Positions 36,561-47,969 of a stretch of 64,000 bases of DNA are shown piece after piece. Position 1 is the first letter of the stretch. Each line of letters opens with the position of its first letter. The stretch is from Papaver somniferum. Its lineage: Eukaryota; Streptophyta; Magnoliopsida; Ranunculales; Papaveraceae. The position numbers and the translations under genes are program-made. The stretch lies in NCBI RefSeq assembly GCF_003573695.1, contig NC_039367.1, positions 32,946,442 to 33,010,441 of the forward strand, given 5' to 3'. The notes beneath the pieces were generated by a model. That model worked only from the letters and a program-made list of their open reading frames with translations, did no database searches and was not told where the DNA came from.

Positions 36561-38290
36561 GTGATTGGAGTTCTTTGATTTCTTATGTTTTTAACACTAT
36601 TTTATTTGGGATGACTTGTGTTAAAACAATTAGTTAGTTATCAACTTATTATGGTGAAAAATACTTATGTTGACTTTTTAACGACGGATTTAGTTGCCTT
36701 ATGTTCTTATGTTTGGAAGACTTATATTATGGTTCTCTTATGTTGTTGTTGTTATAGTCATGGTTACATTAAAAGTTTGCAATATTTAGTTTTTTTGAAT
36801 TCCTCACTAGTAGTTCCGTTTGATAGCAATTTTGGAATGTAACCGAACTATGAGATCAGTGACACTTCAAATTTCCATTATAACTGAACTGAACTGTTGA
36901 ACTAAAATCAAAACATGCTAAAACATCCAGGAGAAGGTTCGGTTAACTGTTAAAAAATGGCAGGTAACCGAACTCCTTAGTTCGGTTATCTGCAGAAAAA
37001 TGTCTTGTAACCGAACTCTAGTGTTCCAAAAAACATGACATTGTTCGGTTACCTGCAGACATTTACCAGGAACCGAACTCAAGCCTTGAACTTCTGATTT
37101 TTTTTAAAGGTTGAGTTTGGTTACCTACACAATTTTACACGTAACCGAACTCAAGCCTTGAACTTCTGATTTTTTAAAGGTTAAGTTCGATTCGATCGCA
37201 AACATTTTTAAACCTCAATGTAACCGAACTGTAGGGTTAAAAACATAGAAAGAATTTTTTTATGTAACCGAACCTTACTGTTATTCCCATTATTTTGAGT
37301 ACTGTAAGCACCGAACTATGACCACTGAGTTCGGTTCGATTGCAAACATTTTTAAACCTCAATGTAACCGAACTATAGGGTTAAAAACATAGAAAGAATT
37401 TTTTTTATGTAACCGAACCTTATTTTTATTCCCATTATTTTGAGTACTGTAAGAACCGAACTATGACCACTGAGTTCGGTTTGATCGCAAACATTTTTAA
37501 ACCTCAATGTAACCGAACTGTAGGGTTAAAACCATAAAAAGATTTTTTTTTATGTAACCGAACCTTACAGTGAGTCATTCCTAATATATTTTGTTCAAGT
37601 TTAAGAAACAACCGAACTTACTAATCTGAGTTCGGTTGGATCGCAGAAGCATGCAGTTTGCGAATCAACCGAACCTTTTACACTTATATCAAATTAATTT
37701 GTACGTAGTTCGATTAGTTGCGAACCAACCGAACATAACGCTGTATGCCAGAACTTCCATTGATATGAAGTTCGGTAATCTGCGTGTTTGGATCAAGGAA
37801 ACCGAAGAACACCTTCAGATGAGTTCGGTTACTTGTTCATCCTCACATGGAAACCGAACTACACCTTCAGATGAGTTCGGTTACTTGTTCTTTTTATAAA
37901 CTAACCGAACTGTTCAAAATCCAGTTCCAAATCTTACATTTTTGGGGAATTTTTACCAATTAAACATACATTATCTAAGGTTAACAAATATACTATGAGA
38001 GGATGGAGATGAAGAATCAGATTCAAGACTTGAATACTCAAATGATGAATCTACTGTAATAATTTTCATCACTTGAAATTAATTATTTTTAACTAAATCT
38101 CACTAATTAGTCAAAGTAGTGAAATGTAGAGTCAAATTAATCTCACTAAATCTCACTTTATTTTAATTTAATCTCACTAATTATTTTTAACTAAATCATT
38201 TCACTAATCATAACCTAAAATTAATTATGAGGGTAGTTTAGGTATTAATATAAATATCAGATATGGGGTGACCTAGAATTACTTCCAATG
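36561..38290. repeat. Long alternating TTCGGTT/AACCGAA array, 3' region of PMD transposon
   Basis: More than 25 motif copies between 36838 and 37915. Within it a longer unit (about 145 bp, containing AACATTTTTAAACCTCAATG and TATGTAACCGAACCTTA) is tandemly repeated three times (about 37195-37575). The remaining sequence to 38290 is AT-rich with no gene. Confidence 0.8.
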
Positions 38291-38498
38291 TCTTTACCCA
38301 AAATAGAGCCATGGTCCCCAAAAAACCATGGTCCCCAAAAAAACAGTTCAAAATAAAATGCTATATTGGACCAAGGCTATTAGCCCAGGCTGAGAAAAAA
38401 TTAAAACTTTTTGTATCCGTCCCTGGATATATTTCAATACACGATAAAAATCTATAATATCGGACGATACAATCGACATTGACTACATTGCTCACGCT

Positions 38499-40275
38499 AG
38501 CAGAACCATTGTGATTCAGCATGTGCTAGGTCTCATTCCTTTGTATTACATAGCTACGTCCATCATTCCTGAGAAGATAGTGGAGAGACTTGTGAAAACA
38601 ATGCGTAGTTTATGGTGGGGTCGCTCGAGAGAGGTACGTAAACTCCACCTGATTAATTGGAACAAGTTTGAGAAACCTAGCTAAAGATCTAGGGGGACTA
38701 GGTATAAGATCTTTACATCATCTGAACAAAGCCATGACAGCTAATTTAGTATGGAAATTTCTGGATAAGGAAGATTGTTTGTGGAAACATCTTATGAATG
38801 CCAAATATATTAAGAATGATAGCTTCTGGAAAGTTAAAAAACCACAAAAATGTTCCTCTACGTGGTCAGCTATGTTAAGCTGCAGAACTGACATGCGCAA
38901 AGGATGATGTTGGAGTGTTGGTACTGGTGAAAACATATTTTTAGATAGTCCATGGGTTCCTACTTTACAGGACAAAACTCTTACTTTGTTATCCAACTAT
39001 ACCAACGACGCTTCTAAAATGAAGAACTTAATGATTCATAATCCTACTAAATGGGATACAAAAAAACTTCAACAACTATTTACTCCCTTTAATTAAGGTA
39101 TCTAGAATCATGGATATTCATATCAGTCAGAATCCTGACATAGTATATGGAGATAAACTGATGTGGATCCATCACCCAAACAGTTAATTCTCAGCTAAGT
39201 CCTTTATCAAAACTCAACAAGATAAACTTCCTTCAACCTCAACTGCAGGCAGCATTGAAGACTTTCCCTGGAAAAAAATTTGGTTAGTAAACTCCATGTA
39301 CCCCAAAATTCATATTTTTATCTGGAGATTACTTAATAATGACTTGGCAGTAGGCAGCAAGTTAATGAAATTCTGGAAGAAAGTAAATGCTGAGTGTAGT
39401 CTCTGTAGTGATGCCATTGAATCTTTAGATCATTTGTTCCTCTACTATCCAGTTTCTCAAGCGTTTCTTTTTGCTTCCCCTCTGACTCTTAGAATTGATG
39501 ATGGAATGAATCACTCGGTCCAAGATTACGTCATGAGCTGGTTAATAGAAGGAGATAATTACTCCAAGTTGAAGTAAGGAGCTTGTCTTTTGTGGATAAT
39601 CTGGAAGACTAGAAATGAGATAGTATTTAACAGAGGGAAGGTTAATATCCAGTTGATGATTCATGATGCTTTTCATCGGTACAATCTGGATCCCTCTCCA
39701 TAGGCTACCACTGTTTTGATGACTGAACATGATTTTATAGATTCTCAAATAGACAAGTGGGTTCCTCCTTCCTCATCCTAAGATCAAAATCAATTTCGAC
39801 GGAGCTGCCGGTATAAAAGATTTTGCTTGTGCTGCAGTAGCCATGGTTTATAAATCTGGTTTTTACGGTTGTGAAACAAAAGTTTATAATTTCTTCTCGC
39901 ATGTGGAAGCTGAAGCAGTTGGTGCTTTGTTGGCTATCAGCATCGAGCTCAAACATATCATATTAGAAGGATATAAATGCATTGAAGTACAGTCTATATC
40001 CAACACCTTGGCGCATCAAAAACACTATAGCCAAAATCACAAGCTTAACCTTTTCTTATCAATTGATTTCAGTTTTGTTAAGAATAAAGCCAATATGATG
40101 GCTCACACTTTAGCAACTTTTATTGTTGAACACCCCTTATCTGACAAGTGGTTACTTTCTCCTTCTTCGTTTATCACTCACTTTACAAGTGAGCGTTTTA
40201 CTCCTTCGTAAGTTTTTCCCCTTTTGGATTTTTTTTCTTTTTGTAACCTTCAAAAAGAAAAAAAGAAAAAAACTT
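38499..40275 (+). pseudogene. L1 LINE fragment A, right part (RT end, zf-RVT, RNase H)
   Basis: Resumes with SRTIVIQHVLGLIPLYYI, then LGGLGIRSLHHLNKAM and NIFLDSPWVP. Next comes the zinc-binding domain of plant LINEs (PKIHIFIWRLLNNDLAV, CSLCSDAIESLDHLFLYYP, about 39300-39480). It ends with an RNase H domain (KINFDGAAG at about 39784, HVEAEAVGALLAI, FVKNKANMMAHTLA) and a stop near 40211. Several frameshifts and stops (about 38683, 38907, 39094-39180, 39575, 39701) break it. An A-rich tail lies at 40255-40280. The order and domains are those of plant L1. Confidence 0.88.
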
Positions 40276-40280
40276 ACCAA

Positions 40281-41020
40281 TTCCTATAAACTTAGTCGTC
40301 ATATGAAGTGTCTCTTCTATTTAACAAGTTAGTATATTATAATTTATATCCTTGAAGGAAGTTTTGTGAGTTTGATCAACAGATCTCGCCGTCCACCAGA
40401 AAACTACCATACCGTAATTTCTTTTCGTACCAGAAATTTTTTGCATTTATCGTTTTCATCTTCGTATTCATATTCATTTCATTTGTGTGTGCCCAATTTA
40501 ATTTAGCTTTTGGTTCAATTAATAGAAAAATATGGAAAATGTGCAAAAAATTCAAATGAAACACTGCTTTGAAGGAAGTTTTGTGAGTTTAATCAAGAGA
40601 TCTCGTCATCCACAAAATATCTGCATCTCCTATCTTTGCTTCAAAATGACAAACATTAAAATTTGAGAATATTAATTTCATTTCAATGTTATTGTGCCAA
40701 GCAATTGATAAACCCTTTAATATTCCCATGGATGGAACAATGAACCAATCATGAAAAGGGGAGTGCTTGAAAAAGGATCCCATCTGATGCTAAAAAGTCT
40801 ATGTCAGGATTGTAGTATTTGGCTTGAAAGCATCAAAGGAAGAGAAAAAGAAAATCCATCGACAAGATTCTAATTTTAAATTATAAAGAATCTATGGGAA
40901 ATTACTCCTTCAAATACACTAACAATTCCATAAAAATAAAAAATTGAAGCATAAAAAATATACAAGTTGTGTATGGGAGAATTCAAACAATGAAACAAAC
41001 CCTTTAATATTCTTTTTTTT
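40281..41020. other. Intergenic with one short duplicated segment
   Basis: No gene. A segment of about 50 bp beginning CTTGAAGGAAGTTTTGTGAG at 40351 recurs at 40567 with few changes, including AGATCTCG and CCA(C/T)-rich continuation. Function unknown. Confidence 0.5.
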
Positions 41021-41027
41021 TTTTCTT

Positions 41028-41115
41028 GGTCCAAGAGCATAGCTCAATGATATCCCATCAATTCCAGTAAGGAAGAAGTCAGGTGTTTAATTCCCGCTAC
41101 CGTAAAGATTTATGG
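41028..41115 (+). repeat. tRNA-derived SINE-like sequence
   Basis: Contains a box A-like TAGCTCAATGAT (about 41040) and, 40 bp further, a box B-like GTTTAATTCCC (about 41084-41094), the layout of an RNA polymerase III promoter in a tRNA-derived SINE head. The continuation CGCTACCGTAAAGATTTATGG matches the style of plant SINE bodies. No full tRNA fold is preserved. Confidence 0.5.
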
Positions 41116-41129
41116 TAGATTAACAGGTA

Positions 41130-42815
41130 AAATATTTCTTCTCCATATTTGACAAGATGTCCTTCAGAATACCAAGGAACTGACGATGGGGTGTCTAAAC
41201 ATTCCAAATCTGATTACCAACCAACTTGCACAACTTTAAAGCTTTTTTAGCTACTTGCGCCCATCCTCTTTATAACCCAATCTCGTACCGCACTCGCATA
41301 AGATGTCCAGCGCTCTACATAGAGAAAATGAGACACAAGTGAACATCACAGCAAGATTTATGATTAACCTTGAAGATGAATGACAAAAATTATACACTGT
41401 TACCCGAGTGATGAACACCATAATCATAATGGAAGCCAGCAGTGAGGGACCTTTAAGCTTCGATTGTGAAATGTAGCCTTCAAGCAAAACATCAATTTTT
41501 GGTGCCGGGTTTTTCAAGCTTTCCTTCATGGAAATAGGTACCGGGTTTAAAAGCTTCGCACCAACACTTCACACTTGTGCGTGCCCTTCATCTAAAAATT
41601 CCTCGACAAGACAACGGTCTGGTCTCGCGGTATCGGCACGATGAATTGCTAACCCATATGGGATCATAGCTCCTAACATGACCCGTTTGAGTCTGTAAAA
41701 TCTCATGGCTTACGCTAACCTCTTCTAAGTAACGACTTAGGGTGTCATTAGGCAAGAGCAGTATTTCGTGTTGCAAATGCAGTTTTCACTGTCTCTTTCC
41801 TCGAATGAACAAATTTGAGGACTCCAATCTTACCTGCTCTGGCAATGACCTTCTCATAACAAATAAATTCATCAACTGAACCTCTGTAAATACTTCTTCT
41901 CAGTGATTCCAGTGCACCGTTCAGCAAGTGGACATGGTACGTGACTGTTGTCAAAATGGAATAGTCTTATTCTCAGATCAACCGTAAAAATAGAGCCACA
42001 TTTTCATAACTGGAGACCGTAGCTGAGAAACCAACCAAACAGACGTTCTTGCAACAATATTTCATGAACTTCCCCCTATTATCGTGAAGTAGATGGACCT
42101 CATCAATTAGGACATGTTTGGTCTCCCACTTCTCAGGAGTCGTAACGATCATCTTTGTATCATTAATTTGCTGACGAGTCAGGGACTAGTATCCTCTTAG
42201 CTAATTAACTTCTATATTGTAGTGGTGAACACGGTTAGACAAACTTCCAGCTATCTCAGCAACTAATGCTTTTATCGGTGCCACATAAACAATCTTGTAT
42301 TTGTCAAACAACCCATCTCCATTCCTACGCAGAGATGTTTGTTTTCCTAACCCCAGTGGAGCACACAAAAGAAGATTTTCTTTTGAGAAAAGTGCAGTTT
42401 CGTATACTTCACTCTGTACCCTATTCATATAACTCATCCGATCAAAGGCTGGCTGTAACCAGTTAAGCATGATCGAAATTTTAATAAGATTTTCACCGAG
42501 GGCCAGCGATTCAGGCTTATCCGCAGGCACATGAACTTCCTGGATCATTTGCAGTGATTCTGATAGGACCCAGTAACAAGATGAAACTTCTTATTAGCCA
42601 TCAGTAAACCCCCTTGACGGAAAGATATGCTTTCAAGGTCTTGGAGTTGACCTTGCCCTTCCAAGTTTCAACCAACCACTCATTGAATCTTCATCAATCA
42701 CCAGACCTCTGCTCAGCCTGTTTCTGTTTCGAACCTACCGCCACTCTTTTCTTTCAGTCGCCTAGCTTCTTCCGTTCTTTTGCCTTTTTCTAGCAGTTGC
42801 TCCTGTGGGCACACA
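41130..42815 (-). pseudogene. BRR2-like (U5 snRNP200) DEVH-box helicase pseudogene
   Basis: BRR2 is the Ski2-like helicase that unwinds U4/U6 during spliceosome activation. Read on the minus strand, fragments follow the family order. They start with RRLKEKSGG and DLESISFRQGGLLMANKK, then VHVPADKP and MNRVQSEVYETALFSKENLLLCAP. A damaged Walker A (LGLGKQT) follows, then KIVYVAPIKALVAEIAGSLSNR, IVTTPEKWE, IDEVHLLHDNRG (motif II) and GFSAT with YENVALFLRL. After that come FDNSHVPCPLAE, YEKVIARAGKIGVLKFVHSRKET and ATRNTALANDTLSRYLEE. Past a deletion of several hundred residues come ESLKNPAPKIDVLLEGYISQSKLKG and TPHRQFLGILKDI. There are many stops and frameshifts. No introns are evident between these blocks, which fits a processed or partial retro-copy. 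The 5' side is cut at 42815 by copia sequence. Confidence 0.9.
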
Positions 42816-43084
42816 ACGGTTCAAAAATACACCAGGCTTAGCTCGTGGATCAAACGGTATCGCAGAGCGAAAAAACCATACACTTAAAGAGATGATGAAT
42901 GCACTCTTAATCAACGCAGGAGCGCCCAAGAACTTGTGGGGGAAGCTGTACTAACATCAAACTATATTCTTAATAAGTTACCCCACAAGCAGAATAAGAA
43001 AACTCCTTATGAGTTATGGAATGGTAGAAAACCTTCCTATAACTACATCAAAGTGTGGGGGTGTTTAACAAAAGTGGTTCTACC
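42816..43084 (+). pseudogene. Copia A integrase C-terminal region
   Basis: SNGIAERKNHTLKEMMNALL and GEAVLTSNYILNKLPHKQNK, then TPYELWNGRKPSYNYIKVWG and KVVLP, the end of the copia integrase. One base is missing from the run of G at about 42939, causing a frameshift. The next codons are found at 47970, on the other side of copia B. Confidence 0.88.
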
Positions 43085-43452
43085 TAATGGTAACTTAAAA
43101 ATCAATCTTAGCTTGTATAAAGACAAGTCTCTTTATTGATGTTTAGAAAATAACTTAAAACTAAACACAAAGCTTTTAATCTTTCATATGATCAACCACA
43201 ACTTTGGTGATCATATATATATATATAGAACTATGATTTCCTTTTCCTAGTCCTATTTCCTTATTACATGTCTTTCCTTTTCTTAGAACTAGATGACTTC
43301 TAATTCCCTTAGGATTACATCAATTGCCTTTTCTTATCCTAACCAACTTGTTAGAGATTATCTTAGGCTTAATGTTGAAGTTTATCGAACAAACACAATG
43401 GACCATGTATATGCATAACGGACTATGCATATGCATAATGGATTATCCAACA
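43085..43452 (-). repeat. 3' LTR of copia B
   Basis: Begins TGTTGGATAATCC on the minus strand and ends GTTACCATTA. Contains ATGCATATGCATA repeats and a short (AT)n run. The gag-pol stop codon lies just inside it. Confidence 0.9.
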
Positions 43453-46400
43453 TTCTCCCCTTTAAGCTTCAACTTTACTTGTGACATGTCTTGTACTCCG
43501 ATTAGTTGTCTCATCTCTCCAAACTTGATCCGAGCTAATGCCTTTGTCAATATATATGCTTTCTGCTCAGTTCCTGGTATGTGCTCGACGTTGATGATCT
43601 TCTTATCGATGCATTCACATATAAAATGATATCTTTTGTGGATGTGTTTAGTCTTACCATGAAACACAAGGTTCTTTGTGAGTGCTATTGCAGATTTATT
43701 GTCAATCTTGATGAGAACTTGTTCTGATTCTCTTCCTTTGATTTCACCTAAAAGATCTTGAAGCCAAATTGCTTGCTTAGCTGCTTCCGTTGCGGCCATG
43801 AACTCGGCTTCGCATGATGAGAGAGTTATTGTGTCTTGCTTCTGTGAGCACCATGTGATAGGTGTATCTCCTAGATAGAAGATATGACCTGTCGTACCTC
43901 TTCCGTCGTCTTGGTCAATGTTATGGTTACTATCACTGTACCCTACAATCTTCTTTGATCCTCCTCTACCATACTTCAATCCATACATGATTGTTCCCTT
44001 CAGGTACCTTAATATTTGCTTCATGATGTCACCATGAGACTTGCGCGGACTTTGCATGTAATGGCTAGCTACTCCCACCGAGAAAGCTAAGTCTGGTCTC
44101 GTGTGTAACAAGTATCTAAGACACCCGACGTTTCTTCTATAACACGTTGGATCAATCTCTGTTTCCTCTTGTGCTTTTGAAACTTTAAGTCCAGACTCCA
44201 TTGGTATCTTCGTTGGATTACAAGTTTCAAGTCCTGTCAGAATTCTCCTTGCATAAGCTTCTTGTTTGATCTGAATTCCATCTATTTCTTGATGAACTTC
44301 TATTCCAAGGTAATAGGTGAGTTTTCCGAGATCTGACATCTCAAACTTTGATGACATTTCTTTCTTGAACTCATTGATTACCTTGAGTGAGTTTCCAGTC
44401 AAAAATAGATCGTCTATATAGACTGCAATCACAAGAAGCGTTCCCTTTTTTTCTCTTATGTATACGGAGGTTTCCTTAGGACACTTAACAAATCTAATTC
44501 CCTTTAAGATTTGATCTAACTTTGTGTTCCAGGCTCGAGGGGCTTGTGTTAGACCATATAGATCTTTTGATAACTTGTAAACTTTATGCTCTTGTCCCTT
44601 TACTTCGAAACCTTCTGGTTGATCTACATACACATCTTCTCGCAATTCACCATGTAAGAACGCTGTCTTAACGTCTAAGTAGTGAATTTCCCATGAGTTT
44701 GATGCTGCCTCTGCAATCAATAAGCGTATTGTTTGAATTCTAGCAACTGGTGCGAAGACTTCATCAAAATCTATGCCTGATTCTTGTACGTATCCTTTAG
44801 CTACAAGCCTTGCTTTGTATTTGTTAACAGTACCATCAGCATTTCTTTTTATCTTGAAGATCCACTTGAGACCAATCACTTTTACCCCACTTGTCTTATC
44901 AACTAAAAACCAGGTTTTGTTTCTGTTGATTGAAACAATTTCTTCTCTACATGCTTGTGTCCATTTTGACGAAATCTTTGCTTCCTTGAAGCTTCTTGGT
45001 TCGTCATTAACAGACATTAGCATTATCTCACATTCTTCCATGGCTTGAATAACATAATCCTCCAAATACTGTGGCTTATGTATCTGTCTTGTTGATTTTC
45101 GCAATGGAATAGATTGAGCTACCTGAGCTCCATCGTTTTCTTCTTCTTCGTTATTCTCTACGTTTTCGTTGTTCTCTTCTTCTTCTTGATTATCATCGTC
45201 AGTGTTGGTGATTATGGGTCCTTCGCCTGCATCAATTACTTCACCCCACCTCATGTGAAACATTCCTGGATCCCTTCTTGGTCCATCGTTAGTTTCTTTC
45301 CAGTTCCAATTTGCTTTCTTGTCGAATACAACATCTCGACTCACTATCACTCTCTTCGTTGTTGGATTGTATAATCTGTAAGCTTTGGATCCAGGCTCAA
45401 TTCTTAGATGCACATGGTTCTGTGATCGATCATCCAGCTTCTTAAGAGTTGTAGAATCGACTTTTGCGTATGCTCTGCATCCAAACACTTTTAAATGGCC
45501 TAGGTTTGGTTTATTCTTACGCAAACTTTCATATGGAGTCATGTTGTTAAGAGTTTTCATAGGTATCATGTTTATTAGGTATGTGGAGTGTCGTACAGAT
45601 TCTCCCCATAGATAATTTGGTACCATCATAGCTTTTAATGAACTTCTCGTCATCTCCATTAGATTCCGGTTTCTTCTCTCCACCATTCCGTTTTGTCGTG
45701 GTGTATATGGTGTTGTGAGTTGTTATTTAATTCCATTTGATTCACAGAACTTTTTGAACACTAATGACGTGAACTCTCCTCCTCCATCTGTTCTGAGTGT
45801 TTTGATCTCTTCTTTTAACTCCTTTTCTATCAAATTCTTGAATGCTTTGAATCTGCCAAATGCTTCACTCTTTTCTTTCATAAGGATAGACCACATGTAT
45901 CTCTAGAAGTCATCTATAATAACAAATATGTATTTTTTATTTGCAAGGGTTGGTGGTGTAATGGGACCACATAAATCAGCATGAAAAAGTTCTAATGGTT
46001 TTGAAGCTCTAAATGTCGTTGCTTTTGGAAAACTTTGGCGTGTTTGTTTTCCAACTAGACATGACTCGCAGATTCTTGATTCTTCGTTTATCTGCGGTAG
46101 TCCTCGAACCATCTCGTTTTGAGACATCGACTTTATAGTCTTGAAACTTATGTGTCCTAATCATGCGTGCCACTTCCATGTCTGATCTTCAAGGTTTACG
46201 TTTAGACACATTGGTTTCCCAATTATAAGACTTATCTTGTAGAGTCTATTCTGTGATCGTGAGACTCTAACCAGAAGCCTTCCATTGGGGTCATGAACAG
46301 TTAGCTATTGTCGCTGCATTCTAACATCACATCCAACTTCTGTAGCTTGTCCCAGACTCAGGATGTTGCTCTTTAAGTTCGGAATGTAGTAGATGTTTGT

Positions 46401-47540
46401 GACAAGCTTCTGTTCACCTGTCTTGCTTTGAAATAGGATTGATCATTTCACTTTAATCTCTATATAAGAACCATCTCCAAATTTCACTTTTCCTTTGATT
46501 CTATCGTTGAGTTCAGAGAAATAGTGTCTCTTACCAGTCATGTGATTGCTGGCTCCGTTATCTAAATACCAAACTCCTTCTTCACCATCCTTAGTTTCGT
46601 AGTTCTTTGGTATTAATTTCTCTTCGTTTAAGAATACCACTTCGTGCATAAAAAGAGTTGTATCTGTTTCTTCTGTTTCACTCTTGTTTGCCTCTTGTAT
46701 TTTCTGTATTCCTTCAGGACATACAGAGGAGAAGTGTCCTGGTTTATCACATCTGAAAAAAATAATATTCGATATGTCCCTCCTTTCTTTTCCTTGGTTT
46801 TGATCGATTTGACTTGTTGTTCTATCTTGCGAGTTGAACCTTCCTCCTCTTCCTCGTCCTCTGCTTCCTCTACCACCTCTTCCACGACCTCTTCCTCTTG
46901 TCGTTGTCGTAGAACTTTGTTGATAAGAGTTCGTATACAAGAGTTTTCCTTGAGTCTCTCCATTGTTTTCTTCATCAAGGATTCTTTCTTCGTATGTTTT
47001 TAGTCTCCCAATTATGTCTTTGTAGCTTGTTGACTTTAAATCTAAGACTTGTTCGAGAGAAGCTATGATTTGAATGTACTTGGATCTTGGTAGACTATCG
47101 AGAAACTTCTTTACCAGCTTATTTTCATCAATAGATTGTCCAAGTGATGCAGCTTTTGAGGCTAACTCTTATAGCTTTCCAGCAAAGCTATCGATTGTAT
47201 CAGTTTCTTTCATCTTCATTCTGTCGAATTCAGACATTAAGGTTTGTAAACGTGCTTCTTTAACTCGATCATATCCGAGGTTACGTACTTTGATCGCATC
47301 CCATATCTTCTTTGAAGTTTCCTGTTCACCAACTTGCAGAACAAGAGACTCCGGTATAGCTTGAAACAATAATCCAATGGCGATATTGTTTTTGTCTAAA
47401 TCCATCGTTCCAGGTTCGATCGTCTCCCAAACCTTTTAAATCTTCATCAGTATCTTCATCCTCATGGCCCATACCGTGTAATTTGTGGCGTTGAGGATTG
47501 GACATTGAATTGGTGGTGGTGTGAAATCTTTTGCACGTAT
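43443..47540 (-). pseudogene. Copia B gag-pol polyprotein
   Basis: The minus-strand order is gag, protease, integrase, RT, RNase H, the copia order. Gag (47540-46720) has LNATNYTVWAMRMKILMK and FDRMKMKETDTIDSF, an Arg/Gly-rich tract and a knuckle FRCDKPGHFSSVC in which the first Cys is lost. Protease has LDNGASNHMTG, with Asn for the usual Ser/Thr after Asp. Integrase shows a zinc region (LGHISF, CESCLVGKQTR) and the start of the DDE core (FHADLCGPI, TDGGGEFTS). A 747-codon open frame (45686-43443) holds the integrase end, RT (ARLVAKGYVQESGIDFDEVF; YIDDL at 44408-44419) and RNase H (GYSDSNHNIDQDD, SSCEAEFMAATEAAKQ, IDNKSAIAL). At least five premature stops lie upstream of it (for example near 47510, 47168, 46442, 45903 and 45718). 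Confidence 0.93.
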
Positions 47541-47577
47541 GATGGTTCTCTCGTCTCCCATGGCTCGGTGTAGACAA

Positions 47578-47589
47578 GCTCTGATACCA
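47578..47589 (-). other. Primer binding site of copia B
   Basis: Minus-strand TGGTATCAGAGC, two bases from the 5' LTR, complementary to the 3' end of initiator methionine tRNA. Confidence 0.92.
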
Positions 47590-47591
47590 AA

Positions 47592-47969
47592 TAATGGTAA
47601 CTTAAAGATCAATCTTAGCTTGTATAAAGACAACTCTCTTTATTGATGTTTAGAAAATAACTTAAAACTAAACACAAAGCTCTTAATCTTTCATATGATC
47701 AACCACAACTTTGGTGATCATATATATATAGAACTATGACTTCCTTTTCCTAGTCATATTTCCTTATTACATGTCTTTCCTTTTCTTAGAACTAGATGAC
47801 TTCTAATCCCCTTAGGATTACATCAATTGCCTTTTCTTATCCTAACCAACTTGTTAGAGATTATCTTAGGCTTAATGTTGAAGTTTATCCAACAAACACA
47901 ATGGACTATGTATATGCATAACGGACTATGCATAACGGACTATGCATATGCATAATGGATTATCCAATA
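47592..47969 (-). repeat. 5' LTR of copia B
   Basis: Aligns with 43085-43452 across its whole length. It has an extra copy of a 10-15 bp CATAACGGACTATG-type repeat and begins TATTGG instead of TGTTGG, a point mutation in the terminal dinucleotide. Confidence 0.9.

Larger units (their letters stand above)
32892..38349 (+). mobile_element. PMD-carrying TIR transposon nested in element 2, 5.5 kb
   Basis: Termini are GAACCATTTTTTGGGG (left) and, reversed, GAACTGTTTTTTTGGGG, each followed by a second GGGACCATGG unit. It encodes one multi-exon gene with a plant mobile domain (33219-36560) and no transposase that I recognise. Long non-coding tracts with TTCGGTT/AACCGAA arrays lie in the first intron and after the gene. 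PMD genes are known to travel in MULE and other elements, so this is a transposon with a captured or indigenous PMD gene. No clear target duplication could be seen in the A-rich flanks, so the superfamily is uncertain. Confidence 0.75.
32815..38425. mobile_element. TIR element 2, hAT-like, nested in element 1
   Basis: Perfect 8-bp duplication GATATATT at 32807-32814 and 38426-38433. Termini are CACTGACGGA and, reversed, CAGGGACGGA. Its own sequence is about 75 bp on each side, containing GGGCTAACCCGGGC-like and TAGCCCAGG motifs. No transposase is present. The size and duplication length point to hAT. Confidence 0.8.
32314..38490. mobile_element. TIR element 1 (hAT-like by TSD), host of nested insertions
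   Basis: Terminal inverted repeats are CAAAGTAGTTAATATCG (32314) and, reversed from 38490, CAATGTAGTCAATGTCG. The flanking 8-bp duplications are CTCACACT (32306-32313) and CTCACGCT (38491-38498), with one difference. Without the inner insertion it is only about 560 bp, with repeated TCGATAT/CCGATA motifs and no coding sequence, so it is a MITE-like element. It interrupts L1 fragment A. Confidence 0.75.
43085..47969 (-). mobile_element. Ty1/copia element B, complete, nested in copia A
   Basis: Two LTRs (43085-43452, 368 bp; 47592-47969, 378 bp) flank a full gag-pol interior on the minus strand. The target duplication is CTACC (43080-43084) and GTACC (47970-47974), one base different. Primer site GCTCTGATACCA (plus strand) is at 47578-47589 and polypurine tract AAAGGGGAGAA next to 43452. 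The LTRs differ by about nine substitutions plus a short duplication, by eye, so the insertion is fairly young. Premature stops make it non-autonomous today. Confidence 0.93.

Noticed and set aside
36838..37915. CRISPR-like regularly spaced short repeats
   Set aside because: The repeats are 7-8 bases, alternate in orientation and have irregular spacers, and the context is a plant transposon.
32882..38359. Target duplication for the PMD transposon
   Set aside because: Both flanks are A-rich (AAAAAATGAA and AAAATAAAAT), and similarity could be compositional.
41028..41115. A tRNA gene
   Set aside because: Box A- and box B-like motifs are present but the arms do not form a proper tRNA; a SINE head fits better.
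46644..47003. Plus-strand 119-codon Ser-rich frame
   Set aside because: Antisense of the Arg/Gly-rich gag tract of copia B.
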